Assembly (NCBI RefSeq): GCF_014334735.1
Contig: NZ_CP060587.1
Location: 2,356,001-2,420,000 of the forward strand
Direction of reading: 5' to 3'
DNA length: 64,000 nucleotides
Source of the DNA: Aeromicrobium senzhongii
GTDB taxonomy: Bacteria; Actinomycetota; Actinomycetes; Propionibacteriales; Nocardioidaceae
Shown: piece by piece, positions 16,001-24,359 of the stretch
How positions within the stretch are numbered: position 1 is the first letter of the stretch
Layout of the letters: each line of letters opens with the position of its first letter
Notes under the pieces: model-generated
The model's database searches: none
The model's input: only the letters and a program-made list of their open reading frames with translations
What the model was told of the DNA's origin: nothing
Program-made: the position numbers and the translations under genes

Positions 16001-16029
16001 GGAGGGGGCCCGCCCAGCGGGCCCCCTCC
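16001..16029 (+). terminator. GC-rich hairpin between SBP2 and SDR 2
   Basis: Perfect 13-bp arms (GGAGGGGGCCCGC and its complement) with a CCA loop start 13 bp after the SBP2 stop. The hairpin sits inside a co-directional gene pair. It may protect the SBP2 mRNA 3' end and reduce downstream expression, as is common for binding-protein genes. No long T-run follows. Confidence 0.8.
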
Positions 16030-16047
16030 CCCATTCCTGGAGGAACC

Positions 16048-16731
16048 ATGAAGAGAGCCCTGATCACCGGTGCCGCCTCAGGCATCGGAGCCGACGTGGC
16101 AGCCACCTTGACCCGGGCCGGCTGGGAGTCGGTCCGTACCGATGTGAAGTCCGGCGAGGACGTCGTCGCGTTGGACGTCACCGACCCGGACGCGTGGGCC
16201 CGGGTGCTGTCCGAGCACGGTCCGTTCGACGCACTCGTCAACTCGGCCGGCATCCGCGAGCGCGCCCGTCTGCTCGAGGTCACCCTCGACCAGTGGGAGC
16301 GCACGATGGCCGTCAACCTCACCGGGACGTTCCTGGGCATGCAGGCCTTCGCGCGGACCCTCGTGGAGTCGGGCCGCCCGGGCAGCATCGTCAACGTCGC
16401 GTCGGTGAACGCCGAGAAGCCGGTCGTCGGCCAGCCCCACTACTGCGCCTCCAAGGCCGGTGTCGCCATGCTGACCCGCGCGTCGGCGCTCGAGCTCGCT
16501 CGGCACCAGATCCGCGTGAACGCCATCGCCCCCGGTGCGATCCACACACCGATGCTCCAGGACCGACTCGACGACCCCGGCCAGGAGGAGGCGCTGGTCA
16601 AGCGGATCCCCCGCCGGCGGCTCGGCCTCCCCTCCGAGATCAGCGCCGGAGTCGAGTACCTGCTCTCGGACGGCGCCGACTACGTCACCGGGGTCGTCCT
16701 GCCCATCGACGGTGGTTTCCTGCTGACCTGA
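16048..16731 (+). CDS. short-chain dehydrogenase/reductase (island SDR 2)
   Basis: A compact 227-residue SDR. It has TGAASGIGADVA at the N-terminus, then NSAGIRERA, SVNAEK with the catalytic serine region, YCASKAGVAML and PIDGGF at the end. The N-terminal region between the cofactor motif and the active site is shorter than usual, reminiscent of small SDRs that make Asp from a DVTDPD loop. GGAGG lies just before the ATG. It follows SBP2 on the same strand beyond a hairpin and converges on SDR 3. The substrate is unknown. Confidence 0.9.
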   Translation: MKRALITGAASGIGADVAATLTRAGWESVRTDVKSGEDVVALDVTDPDAWARVLSEHGPFDALVNSAGIRERARLLEVTLDQWERTMAVNLTGTFLGMQAFARTLVESGRPGSIVNVASVNAEKPVVGQPHYCASKAGVAMLTRASALELARHQIRVNAIAPGAIHTPMLQDRLDDPGQEEALVKRIPRRRLGLPSEISAGVEYLLSDGADYVTGVVLPIDGGFLLT

Positions 16732-16751
16732 CGGCAGGGCCGCCCCGGGGG

Positions 16752-17507
16752 TCACACCAAGGAGGTGGAACGACCGCCGTCGAGCTGGATCGTCTGTCCC
16801 GTGATGAATCCCGCCGGATCCGACGCGAGGAACGCCACGGTCGCGGCCAGCTCGTCGGTGGTTCCCGCCCGTTTGAGCGCTGTCTGATCGATCCGTCGCT
16901 GCAGGTCGTGGAAGGCCGAGAAGGTCGGGGTGACCACGGTGGCCGGGGCGACCGAGTTGACCGTGACACCACGCGGTCCGAGCTCGTGGGACAGGTGCTT
17001 GAGGGCGGCTTGCAGGCCCGCACGGTAGATCGTGGAGAGCGCGTGCTGGGGCATGGGCTCCTTCACACTCGCCGACGTGATGCCGACGATGCGTCCCCAC
17101 CCGTTGCGACCCACGATCGGAGCCAGCTCGCGGAGCACCAGGAGGCCCGCGTCGAGCTGGTCCCGCCGCGCCGCGTGCCAGCGATCGTCGTCGTCCTCGT
17201 CGAGGAGATCGCGCATCGGGCTCGGCGGCCGCGGCGTGTTCACCACCAGGATGTCCACTCCCCCGGACTCGGCGACCTCACGCAAGGTGATGAGATCGGC
17301 GCGGTCGGACATGTCGCCGGCGACCGTCTCGACCACGACGGACCGGCCGGCACGCACGGCGTCACGAGCGTCGCGGAGCCGCTGCTCGTCGCGGGCGAAC
17401 AGCACGAGGTCCGCACCCTCGGCCGCGAGAGCCTTCGCGACCGCCAGCCCGAGGCCGGAGCTGCCGCACGTCACCACCGCACGCCTGCCCGCGATGCCCA
17501 AGTCCAT
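16752..17507 (-). CDS. SDR-family protein with an incomplete active site (island SDR 3)
   Basis: A 251-residue SDR-fold protein. The cofactor loop TCGSSGLGLAVA is close to the classical form. The active-site segment, however, reads STIYRAGLQAALKHL, so the residue four after Tyr is Leu rather than the catalytic Lys. The NNAG motif is replaced by VVNTPRP. This matches the atypical BKR-like SDR subgroup, whose reaction is uncertain. It lies at the end of a minus-strand operon with a racemase-like protein and a thiolase, 12 bp after the former. It may bind NAD(P) but should not be assumed to be an ordinary dehydrogenase. Confidence 0.85.
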   Translation of the reverse strand: MDLGIAGRRAVVTCGSSGLGLAVAKALAAEGADLVLFARDEQRLRDARDAVRAGRSVVVETVAGDMSDRADLITLREVAESGGVDILVVNTPRPPSPMRDLLDEDDDDRWHAARRDQLDAGLLVLRELAPIVGRNGWGRIVGITSASVKEPMPQHALSTIYRAGLQAALKHLSHELGPRGVTVNSVAPATVVTPTFSAFHDLQRRIDQTALKRAGTTDELAATVAFLASDPAGFITGQTIQLDGGRSTSLV

Positions 17508-17519
17508 GCGTGATCCCTC

Positions 17520-18638
17520 TCAGCTCGTCCAATCGGCCAGCACGGCGCCCGGACCGTCGACCTCCACGCCGGTGGGGGTGGCGGGAGTCCGCGTGCCGGA
17601 ACGGCCGAACCGCGGCGCCGGCGCCGGATGGAGGGCCCCGTCGACCGTCACGAAGAGGTCGCGCTCGCGGTTGTGCGGGTGGGTGGCTGCCTCGGCGAAC
17701 GACAGCACGGGCGTGACGCACGCGTCCGTGCCCTCGTAGACCTCGGCCCACTGCGCCATCGTCCGGGTGCGCAGCGCGGCCGCGATGAGCTCGCGCAGTC
17801 GCGGCCACTGGCTCTCGTCGTTCTGGGCGGGCCAGTCGGACACGTCGACGCCGAGCCGGGCGACGAACTCCGCGTAGAAGTCGTCCTCGAGGGCGCCGAC
17901 CGCCAGGTGGCGTCCGTCCGCGCACTCGTACGTGGCGTAGAACGGCGCGGCGCCGTCGAGGTAGTTGCTGCCCGGCTCGTCCCGATACAACCCGGCGGCG
18001 CGCAGCCCTTGGATCTTGGCGGTCAGCACCGCGACGCCGTCGACCATCGCCGCATCGACGACCTGGCCGCGCCCCGAGCTGCGTGCATCCAGCACGGCCG
18101 CGAGGATGCCCAGCGCCGCCATCGCGCCGCCGCCGGCGTAGTCGCCCAGCAGGTTGATCGGCGGCATCGGGGCGGCGTCGTCCGAGCCGAGGGCGTGCAG
18201 CAGCCCTGTCTGGGCGACGTAGTTGATGTCGTGGCCCGCTGCCTGTGACAGCGGCCCGTCCTGGCCGTAGCCGGTCAACCGGGCGACGACCAGGGTCGGG
18301 TTGCGGGCGTGGAGGACATCCGGTCCGAGACCGAGCCGCTCGACGACACCGGGCCGGAAGCCCTCGACGAGAGCGTCGGCGACCTCAGCCAGCGCCAGGA
18401 CCTGGTCGACGCCCTCGGGCGACTTCAGATCGACGGCGACCGATCGGACACCACGGTTGACCAGGTCGTGCTCGGGGCCGAGCGCCGACGCCTGCGCCAG
18501 CGTTCGCGCGGCACGCTTCGGCGGGCGGGTGATGCGCACGACGTCCGCACCGAGATCGGCGAGCAGCATGCTCGCGAACGGCACCGGGCCCATGCCGGCG
18601 AGGACGACGATCTTCAGGTCCCGCAGCGGTCCGGACAC
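17520..18638 (-). CDS. alpha-methylacyl-CoA racemase-like protein (CoA-transferase family III)
   Basis: A 372-residue member of the CaiB/BaiF family. The segment GQDGPLSQAAGHDINYVAQT followed by INLLGDYAGGG carries the His and Asp seen in alpha-methylacyl-CoA racemases, which epimerise 2-methyl-branched acyl-CoAs. An N-terminal FASMLLADLGADVVRI and a middle SVAVDLKSPEG are standard for the family. The GTG at 18638 has a GGGG ribosome site. A second GTG at 18656 would overlap the thiolase stop. Its presence hints that the island pathway has a methyl-branched intermediate whose stereochemistry must be corrected. Confidence 0.88.
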   Translation of the reverse strand: MSGPLRDLKIVVLAGMGPVPFASMLLADLGADVVRITRPPKRAARTLAQASALGPEHDLVNRGVRSVAVDLKSPEGVDQVLALAEVADALVEGFRPGVVERLGLGPDVLHARNPTLVVARLTGYGQDGPLSQAAGHDINYVAQTGLLHALGSDDAAPMPPINLLGDYAGGGAMAALGILAAVLDARSSGRGQVVDAAMVDGVAVLTAKIQGLRAAGLYRDEPGSNYLDGAAPFYATYECADGRHLAVGALEDDFYAEFVARLGVDVSDWPAQNDESQWPRLRELIAAALRTRTMAQWAEVYEGTDACVTPVLSFAEAATHPHNRERDLFVTVDGALHPAPAPRFGRSGTRTPATPTGVEVDGPGAVLADWTS

Positions 18639-18652
18639 CGGTGTCCCCTGCC

Positions 18653-19864
18653 TCACGCCACGCGCTCGAAGATCGCGGTCAGGCCCTGGCCGCCGCCGAT
18701 GCACATCGTCTCCAGGGCGTAGCGCCCCTCCCGACGGTCGAGCTCACGGAGCATCGTCGTGAGGATACGCACCCCGGTGGCGCCGACCGGATGGCCCAGC
18801 GAGATGCCCGATCCGTTGACGTTGAGTCGCTCGAAGTCCGCCTCGCCCAGGCCCCAGGCCGTCGTGCAGGCGAGCGCCTGGGCGGCGAAGGCCTCGTTGA
18901 GCTCGATCAGGTCCATGTCGGCGAGCGTCAGGCCGCAGCGCGCGAGCGCCTTCTCGGTCGACGGGACCGGTCCGATGCCCATCCGGTGCGGCTCGACACC
19001 TGCGGCACCCCAGGTGACCAGCCGGGCCAGGGGGCGCAGGCCGAGCTTCTCCGCGTTCTCCGGGGTCGTCACCAGGCACGCCGCAGCGCCGTCGTTCTGC
19101 CCACTGGCGTTGCCCGCGGTGACCGTGGCCTCGTCGTCCAGCTTGAGCCGGACGGGACGCAGCGCCGCGAGCGACTCGAGCGAGACGTCGTCGCGCGGAT
19201 GCTCGTCGGTGTCGACGACCGTCTCGCCGCGACGAGTACGGACCGTCACCGGGACGATCTCCTCGCGGAACCGGCCGTCTCGCTGGGCCGCGACCGCGCG
19301 ACGGTGCGACTCGTACGCCAGTGCGTCCTGGGACTCGCGGCTGATCGCGAACTCGCGCCGGAGGTTCTCGGCCGTCTCGAGCATGCCGCCCTCGACCGGG
19401 TAGTGCTTGCCACCGGAGGTGATCCGGCCGCGGGCGATCCGGTCCCACATCGGCGTGGAGTCGCCGCGGTAGCCGAAGCGGCCGCCGACCGTGTAGTGCT
19501 CAGCCTGGCTCATCGACTCGGCGCCACCGGCGATCACCGTGTCGCAGGCACCCGTCTGCACGCGCATCGCAGCGTCGAGAACCGCCTGCAGGGCCGAACC
19601 GCAGCGACGGTCCAGCTGCTGGCCCGGCACAGTGACCGGGAAGCCCGCGTCGAGCGCCGCGATGCGACCGATCGCCGGGGCCTCGCCATTGGGGTAGCAC
19701 TGGCCGAAGATCACGTCGTCGACCCGCTCGGGATCGATCCCCGTGCGTTCGACCAGACCTTGCAGCACCGTCGCGGCCAGATCGGCCGTGGGCACGTCCT
19801 TGAACACGCCGCCGTACTTGCCGACCGGGGTCCGCAGGGGTTCGCAGATCACTGCCTCGCGCAT
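18653..19864 (-). CDS. thiolase (acetyl-CoA acyltransferase)
   Basis: A 403-residue thiolase with all catalytic signatures. These are the nucleophilic Cys in LDRRCGSALQAVLDA near residue 90, NEAFAAQALA, GHPVGATG with the His, and the second Cys in CIGGGQG near the C-terminus. It would cleave a 3-ketoacyl-CoA to acetyl-CoA (or propionyl-CoA) plus a shortened acyl-CoA. The ATG at 19864 begins MREAVICEPLRTPVG, the normal family start. A hairpin (19914-19950) separates it from the upstream SDR gene, so it may have a separate expression level. It is followed at once by the racemase-like gene. Confidence 0.95.
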   Translation of the reverse strand: MREAVICEPLRTPVGKYGGVFKDVPTADLAATVLQGLVERTGIDPERVDDVIFGQCYPNGEAPAIGRIAALDAGFPVTVPGQQLDRRCGSALQAVLDAAMRVQTGACDTVIAGGAESMSQAEHYTVGGRFGYRGDSTPMWDRIARGRITSGGKHYPVEGGMLETAENLRREFAISRESQDALAYESHRRAVAAQRDGRFREEIVPVTVRTRRGETVVDTDEHPRDDVSLESLAALRPVRLKLDDEATVTAGNASGQNDGAAACLVTTPENAEKLGLRPLARLVTWGAAGVEPHRMGIGPVPSTEKALARCGLTLADMDLIELNEAFAAQALACTTAWGLGEADFERLNVNGSGISLGHPVGATGVRILTTMLRELDRREGRYALETMCIGGGQGLTAIFERVA

Positions 19865-19913
19865 GATCACTCTCTTCTCGCTCGTCGTGGGGATGGAATC
19901 ACGCTGACGTGGT

Positions 19914-19950
19914 GGTCGCCCCCGCAGGGGAAGGGCTTGCGGGGGCGACC
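19914..19950 (-). terminator. hairpin between SDR 4 and the thiolase
   Basis: Perfect 13-bp arms (GGTCGCCCCCGCA and its complement) with an 11-base loop lie between two minus-strand genes, 50 bp before the thioloase start. It probably attenuates the upstream citE-maoC-ligase-dehydrogenase-SDR operon or stabilises its mRNA. Confidence 0.7.
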
Positions 19951-19967
19951 GGGTGGGGCGGGGAGAC

Positions 19968-20732
19968 TCAGATGCCCCGCCCGCCGGTGACCTCGAGCAC
20001 CGCGCCGTTGATGTACGACGCCAGTGGCGAGGCGAGGAAGAGGACGGCGGTGGCCACCTCCTCCGGCTCACCGGCACGACCCATCGGGACCTCGGCCTCC
20101 TTGGCGGCGAAGATCTCGGGCTTCATGGTGAGCGTCATCTCGGTGCGGACCAGACCGGGCTGGACCGCATTGACTCGGACCCCCGAGGGGCCCAGCTCCT
20201 TGGCGGCGGCCTTCGTCAGGCCGATCAGGCCCGCCTTCGCCGCGCTGTAGTTGGTCTGACCGGGGTTGCCGATCTTTCCCGACAGGGACGACATGTTGAT
20301 GATCGCGCCGCTCTTCTGCTCACGGAACAGCCCCGAGACGGCCCGGGTACCCAGCCAGGCGCCCTTGAGGCTCACGTCGAGCACGGAGTCGAAGTCCGAC
20401 ACGCTCATCTTCTTCATGTACTTGTCCCGGGTGATCCCGGCGTTGTTGACCAGGACGTCGATCCGCCCGAAGGTCTCGAGCGTTGCGGCGACCAGAGCGT
20501 CCTGGTCGGCCTCGACGGTCACGTCGCAGCGCTGTCCGGCCACTGCATGGCCCGCCTCGCGACGTTCCTTCACGACCGCCTCGATCTTCGCCTCGTCCAC
20601 GTCGACCACCATGACGCGGGCGCCGTGGGCGAGGAACGTGTCGGCGATGGCCAGCCCGATCCCCTGGGCGGCACCGGTCACGATCGCGACCTGGCCGTCC
20701 AGGAGACGGCGGTCCCCCATGTCCTCGCTCAT
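19968..20732 (-). CDS. 3-oxoacyl reductase-like SDR (island SDR 4)
   Basis: A 254-residue FabG-like SDR. It has TGAAQGIGLAIA, NNAGITRDKYMKKMS, SSLSGKIGNPGQTNYSAAKAG and the terminal EVTGGRGI, all classical catalytic positions (Asn, Ser, Tyr, Lys). ITRD after NNAG is typical of the FabG/PhaB group acting on beta-keto or beta-hydroxyacyl thioesters. Its ATG overlaps the acyl-CoA dehydrogenase stop (TGATG). In context it would oxidise a 3-hydroxyacyl-CoA before thiolysis. Confidence 0.92.
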   Translation of the reverse strand: MSEDMGDRRLLDGQVAIVTGAAQGIGLAIADTFLAHGARVMVVDVDEAKIEAVVKERREAGHAVAGQRCDVTVEADQDALVAATLETFGRIDVLVNNAGITRDKYMKKMSVSDFDSVLDVSLKGAWLGTRAVSGLFREQKSGAIINMSSLSGKIGNPGQTNYSAAKAGLIGLTKAAAKELGPSGVRVNAVQPGLVRTEMTLTMKPEIFAAKEAEVPMGRAGEPEEVATAVLFLASPLASYINGAVLEVTGGRGI

Positions 20733-21895
20733 CAGTACGACTTCGGCAGGCCGAGGATCTTGTCGCTGACGTAGTTCAAGATCATCGCCTGGGAGATCGG
20801 CGCGATCTTGAGCAGTCGCGACTCACGCCAGAGCCGCTCGACGTGGTACTCCTTCGCGTACGAATAGCCACCGAGGGTCTGCATCGCCCGGTCGCAGGCC
20901 TCGAACCCGGCCTCTGCGCCCAGGAACTTCGCCGCGTTGGACTCCGGGCCACACTGCTCGTGGTTGTCGAACAGCTCGGCCGCCTTCATGGCGATCTGCT
21001 CCGCCGCCAGCAGGCGGATCCAGGAATCGGCGAGCGGGTGCGCGACGGACTGGTTCTTGCCGATCGGCCGGTCGAAGATGACGCGGTCCTTGGCGTACTG
21101 CGTGGCGATGTCGAGCGCCTTGCGGCCGAGGCCGATCTGCTCCATCGAGACGCAGATGCGCTCCGGGTTGAGGCCGTCGAGCAGGTAGTAGAACCCCTTG
21201 CCGACCTCGCCCACGACGTCCTCGTCCGGGATCTCGAGGTTGTCGATGAACAGCTCGTTGGAGTCGATGCAGGAGCGGCCGAGCTTCTCGATCTCGCGGA
21301 CGGTGATGCGCTCGCGGTTCAGGTCGGTGAAGAACAGCGTCATGCCGGCGAAGGGCTTCTCCGGATCGCGCGGCGAGGTGCGCGCCAGCAGCAGGATGCG
21401 CTGCGCGTTCTGCGCATTGGTGATCCAGACCTTCTTGCCGTTGACGACCCAGCCGTCGCCGGCGGAGTTGCGCTCGGCGCGGGTCGTGATGCGCGACGTG
21501 TCGACGCCCGCGTCGGGCTCGGTGACGCCGAACGCCATGAGCAGCTCACCCTTCGCGACCAGCGGCAGGTACTTGCGCTTCATCTCCTCCGAGCCGTGAC
21601 GGATCACGGGGCCGGGCGGGAAGATGTAGAAGTGGATGGCCGAGGCACCGCCGGTGCCGCCGGCGTAGCCGATCTCGTGGAGCATGACGGCCGACTCCTT
21701 GAGTCCGAGGCCGATGCCGCCGTACTCCTCCGGGATCATGGCCCCGAGCCAGCCGCCGTCGGCGAACGCCTTCACGAACTCCCACGGGTACTCGTGGTTC
21801 TTGTCCTTCTGCTGCCAGTACTCGAGATCGAACTTGCCGGCGATCTCGCGGGTCGCCTTGCGGATCAGTTCGAGATCGGTTGCGTCGCTGCTCAT
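20732..21895 (-). CDS. acyl-CoA dehydrogenase (third of the window)
   Basis: A 387-residue acyl-CoA dehydrogenase, distinct from the duplicated pair. Motifs are MIPEEYGGIGLG, AFGVTEPDAGVDTSRITTRAE, VWITNAQNAQR and the C-terminal LGGYSYAKEYHVERLWRESR. The HFYIFPPGPVIRHGSEE segment is typical of the family's mid region. It sits between an AMP-forming CoA ligase (ATGA overlap) and an SDR, the classical order activation, desaturation, oxidation. The usual acid/base Glu cannot be placed with certainty by eye. The substrate is unknown. Confidence 0.92.
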   Translation of the reverse strand: MSSDATDLELIRKATREIAGKFDLEYWQQKDKNHEYPWEFVKAFADGGWLGAMIPEEYGGIGLGLKESAVMLHEIGYAGGTGGASAIHFYIFPPGPVIRHGSEEMKRKYLPLVAKGELLMAFGVTEPDAGVDTSRITTRAERNSAGDGWVVNGKKVWITNAQNAQRILLLARTSPRDPEKPFAGMTLFFTDLNRERITVREIEKLGRSCIDSNELFIDNLEIPDEDVVGEVGKGFYYLLDGLNPERICVSMEQIGLGRKALDIATQYAKDRVIFDRPIGKNQSVAHPLADSWIRLLAAEQIAMKAAELFDNHEQCGPESNAAKFLGAEAGFEACDRAMQTLGGYSYAKEYHVERLWRESRLLKIAPISQAMILNYVSDKILGLPKSY

Positions 21896-23841
21896 CGGTC
21901 TCCTGCTTCCTGGATGGTGGGGATGTCTTCAAGAGGTGTGGTCGGCTCCAGCGCCGACAGGTCACCGGCCGGCTGTCCGAGGTGCCGCGAGCGGATCGCG
22001 CGGCGCATGATCTTGCCGTTCTTGGTCTTCGGCAGCGTCCGCACGACGTGCAGCGTCGGCGCGAACGACCGGCCCACGTGGTGCAGTGCCGTCGATCGGA
22101 CGTCGTCGAGGTCCGCGCCCTCGCGGACGACCGCGAAGGCCACCACGCGCTGGCCACGCATCTCGTCGGGGACACCGACCACGGCCGCCTCGAGCACGCG
22201 GCCGTCGCGCAGCAGGGCCGCCTCGATCTCCGCCGGCCCGACGCGCCGCCCGGACACCTTGATCGTGTCGTCGGAGCGGCCGTGCAGCTGCCAGGTGCCG
22301 TCGGGGTGGAGCTCGGCGAGATCGCCGTGGACCCACACGTCGGGCCACCGGTCCCAGTAGGTCTTGAGGTAGCGCTCGGTGTCCTGCCAGAACGCGTGGG
22401 TCATGCCGGGCCACGTGTTGAGCACGGCGAGTTCGCCGACCTCCCCGACGACGGGCCGTCCTTCCTGGTCCAGGACGGCGACGTCCATGCCGGGCAGTGG
22501 ACCGCTGAAACCCGCTGCGGCCGCGGGAAGGAACGGGTAGCCGACGATGATCCCGCCACCGGTCTCGGTGCCGCCGCTGTAGTTGACGATGGGTCGCGTG
22601 CCGCCTCCGACGTCGGAGAAGAGCCAGTGCCAGGTGGGCGCGTCCCAGCCCTCGCCCGTCGAGGCGAAGGACCGCACCGTCGAGATGTCGTGCTGGGGCA
22701 GGGCGCCCTCGTTCATGAGCAGCCGAGCGGCCGTGGGCGCGATGCCCTGGAAGGTGACGCCGTGACGTTCGGCGATGGACCAGATGCGCTGCGGGTCCGG
22801 GTGGTGCGGCAGGCCCTCGACCAGGACGATCGTGGCGCCGAGCTGCAGCCCGCCCATGATGAGCAGCGGACCGAGCATCCAGCCCATGTCGGCGATCCAG
22901 GCGATGACGTCGTCCTCGTGGATGTCGAAGCCGTAGGCGAAGTCGACGGCGGCCTTCACCGAGAAGCCGGCGTGCGAGTGGACGATGCCCTTCGGCGCCC
23001 CGGTCGTCCCGGAGGTGTAGATGATCGTCAACGGGTCGTTGCTGTCCATCGCGACGGTCTCGACGGGCGCCGGCTCCTGGTCCAGGTCGTGCCAGTACAC
23101 GTCCCGCCCGGCCTGCATCGGGACGTCCTCGCCCGACACCGCGACGACGATCGACAGCTCGACGGTCGGCGCCGTGGCGAGTGCCTCGTCCGCCACCTGC
23201 TTCATCGGGACCGGCTTGCCCCGGCGGGTGGTCCCGTCGGTCGTCACCAGGACCCGGGCGCCGGACTCCCGCATCCGCGTGGCGAGCGCCTCGGGGCCGT
23301 AACCCGTGAACGCCGGCACCACGATCGCGCCGATCGCCGCCGTTCCGAGGTAGGCCACGACGGCCTCGGGCACGACGGGCAGGAAGAGGACGACACGGTC
23401 GCCGCGTCCCACTCCGCGCGCCGCCAGGTTCGCGGCGAACCGGCGCACCTCGACGTCGAGTTCACGGAAGGTCAGGGACCGCTGCTGCCCACCGTCGCCC
23501 TCGAACACCACGGCGGCCTTGTCCGCCAGCGGGCCCTCGGCGTGACGGTGGCAGCACAGGTCGGCGGCGTTGAGCCGGCCCCCGACGAACCACTGCGGCA
23601 GCGCCGTGCCGGCGGAGTCGTCCTTCACCGCGGTGAAGGGCTCGCGGAAGTCGATCCGCAAGTCCTCCACCACGGCGCGCCAGTACCACTCGGGGTCGTC
23701 GACGGACGCCGCGTGCAACGCCTCGACGCTGTCGTACCCCCACCGCCGCATGGCGGACAGGAGACGGCTGCGTCGGAGTTGCTCCTCACCGGGCACCCAG
23801 TCGGGCTCGGCGGGCGCGGCGAACAGGCCTGGGCCTCTCAT
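21892..23841 (-). CDS. AMP-forming acyl-CoA synthetase (acetyl/acetoacetyl-CoA synthetase-like)
   Basis: A 649-residue ANL-superfamily ligase. An ACAS_N-like N-terminal region (PEWYWRAVVEDLRIDF) is followed by the P-loop IYTSGTTGAPKGIVHSHAGF near residue 255. Then come the YSGGTETGGG adenylate region, VHGDLAEL and GRSDDTIKVSGRRVGPAEIE at the hinge, and the C-terminal catalytic Lys in LPKTKNGKIMRRAIRS. It activates a carboxylic acid to its CoA ester with ATP. Its length and N-domain favour short or keto acids over long fatty acids. It is the second-stage gene of the citE-maoC-ligase-dehydrogenase-SDR operon. Confidence 0.92.
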   Translation of the reverse strand: MRGPGLFAAPAEPDWVPGEEQLRRSRLLSAMRRWGYDSVEALHAASVDDPEWYWRAVVEDLRIDFREPFTAVKDDSAGTALPQWFVGGRLNAADLCCHRHAEGPLADKAAVVFEGDGGQQRSLTFRELDVEVRRFAANLAARGVGRGDRVVLFLPVVPEAVVAYLGTAAIGAIVVPAFTGYGPEALATRMRESGARVLVTTDGTTRRGKPVPMKQVADEALATAPTVELSIVVAVSGEDVPMQAGRDVYWHDLDQEPAPVETVAMDSNDPLTIIYTSGTTGAPKGIVHSHAGFSVKAAVDFAYGFDIHEDDVIAWIADMGWMLGPLLIMGGLQLGATIVLVEGLPHHPDPQRIWSIAERHGVTFQGIAPTAARLLMNEGALPQHDISTVRSFASTGEGWDAPTWHWLFSDVGGGTRPIVNYSGGTETGGGIIVGYPFLPAAAAGFSGPLPGMDVAVLDQEGRPVVGEVGELAVLNTWPGMTHAFWQDTERYLKTYWDRWPDVWVHGDLAELHPDGTWQLHGRSDDTIKVSGRRVGPAEIEAALLRDGRVLEAAVVGVPDEMRGQRVVAFAVVREGADLDDVRSTALHHVGRSFAPTLHVVRTLPKTKNGKIMRRAIRSRHLGQPAGDLSALEPTTPLEDIPTIQEAGDR

Positions 23842-23874
23842 CGACTCACTCCTCTCGGTACGGGACGGACGGAC

Positions 23875-24348
23875 TCAGGCGTCGGCGGTCTCGGCGACCG
23901 CGGACTTCTTGAACATGAAGCCGGCGCGCGTGCAGTCGCACACGATGTCGCCGTTCTGCTTGATGCCGTAGTGGCGGAACGTCACGATCCCGGCGTTGGG
24001 ACGGCTCTTGGACTCACGACGGTCGACGATCTCGGTGCGGACCCGCACGGTGTCGCCGTGGAAGAGCGGCTTGGGGAACTGGACGTCGGAGAAGCCCAGG
24101 TTGCCCATCGTGGTGCCCTGGGTGGTGTCCTGCATCGAGATGCCGGTGACCAGGCCGAGGGTGTACAGGCTGTTGACGATCTGCTGGCCGTAGATGCTGT
24201 CCTTGGCGTACTCGGCATCGATGTGCAGCGGGGCCAGGTTGAGCGTCATGGCGCAGAACGTCATGTTGTCCGCCTCGGTGACGGTGCGGCGGGTCTGGTG
24301 CTCGATGACCAGTCCGGGTTCGAGCTCCTCGTAGTACAGGCCGGGCAT
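23875..24348 (-). CDS. MaoC-type hydratase (itaconyl/mesaconyl-CoA hydratase-like)
   Basis: A 157-residue single-hotdog hydratase. TRRTVTEADNMTFCAMTLN, LAPLHIDAEYAKDSIYGQQI, NLGFSDVQFPKPLFHGDTVR and SKSRPNAGIVTFRHYG resemble the Rv2499c and RipB group of itaconyl- or mesaconyl-CoA hydratases. These work with a CitE-type citramalyl-CoA lyase. A citE-like gene lies 11 bp upstream on the same strand, supporting that reading. The family could also hydrate other C4-C6 enoyl-CoAs. The predicted role is hydration of a methyl-branched unsaturated dicarboxyl-CoA. Confidence 0.82.
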   Translation of the reverse strand: MPGLYYEELEPGLVIEHQTRRTVTEADNMTFCAMTLNLAPLHIDAEYAKDSIYGQQIVNSLYTLGLVTGISMQDTTQGTTMGNLGFSDVQFPKPLFHGDTVRVRTEIVDRRESKSRPNAGIVTFRHYGIKQNGDIVCDCTRAGFMFKKSAVAETADA

Positions 24349-24359
24349 GTCTCTTCCTC

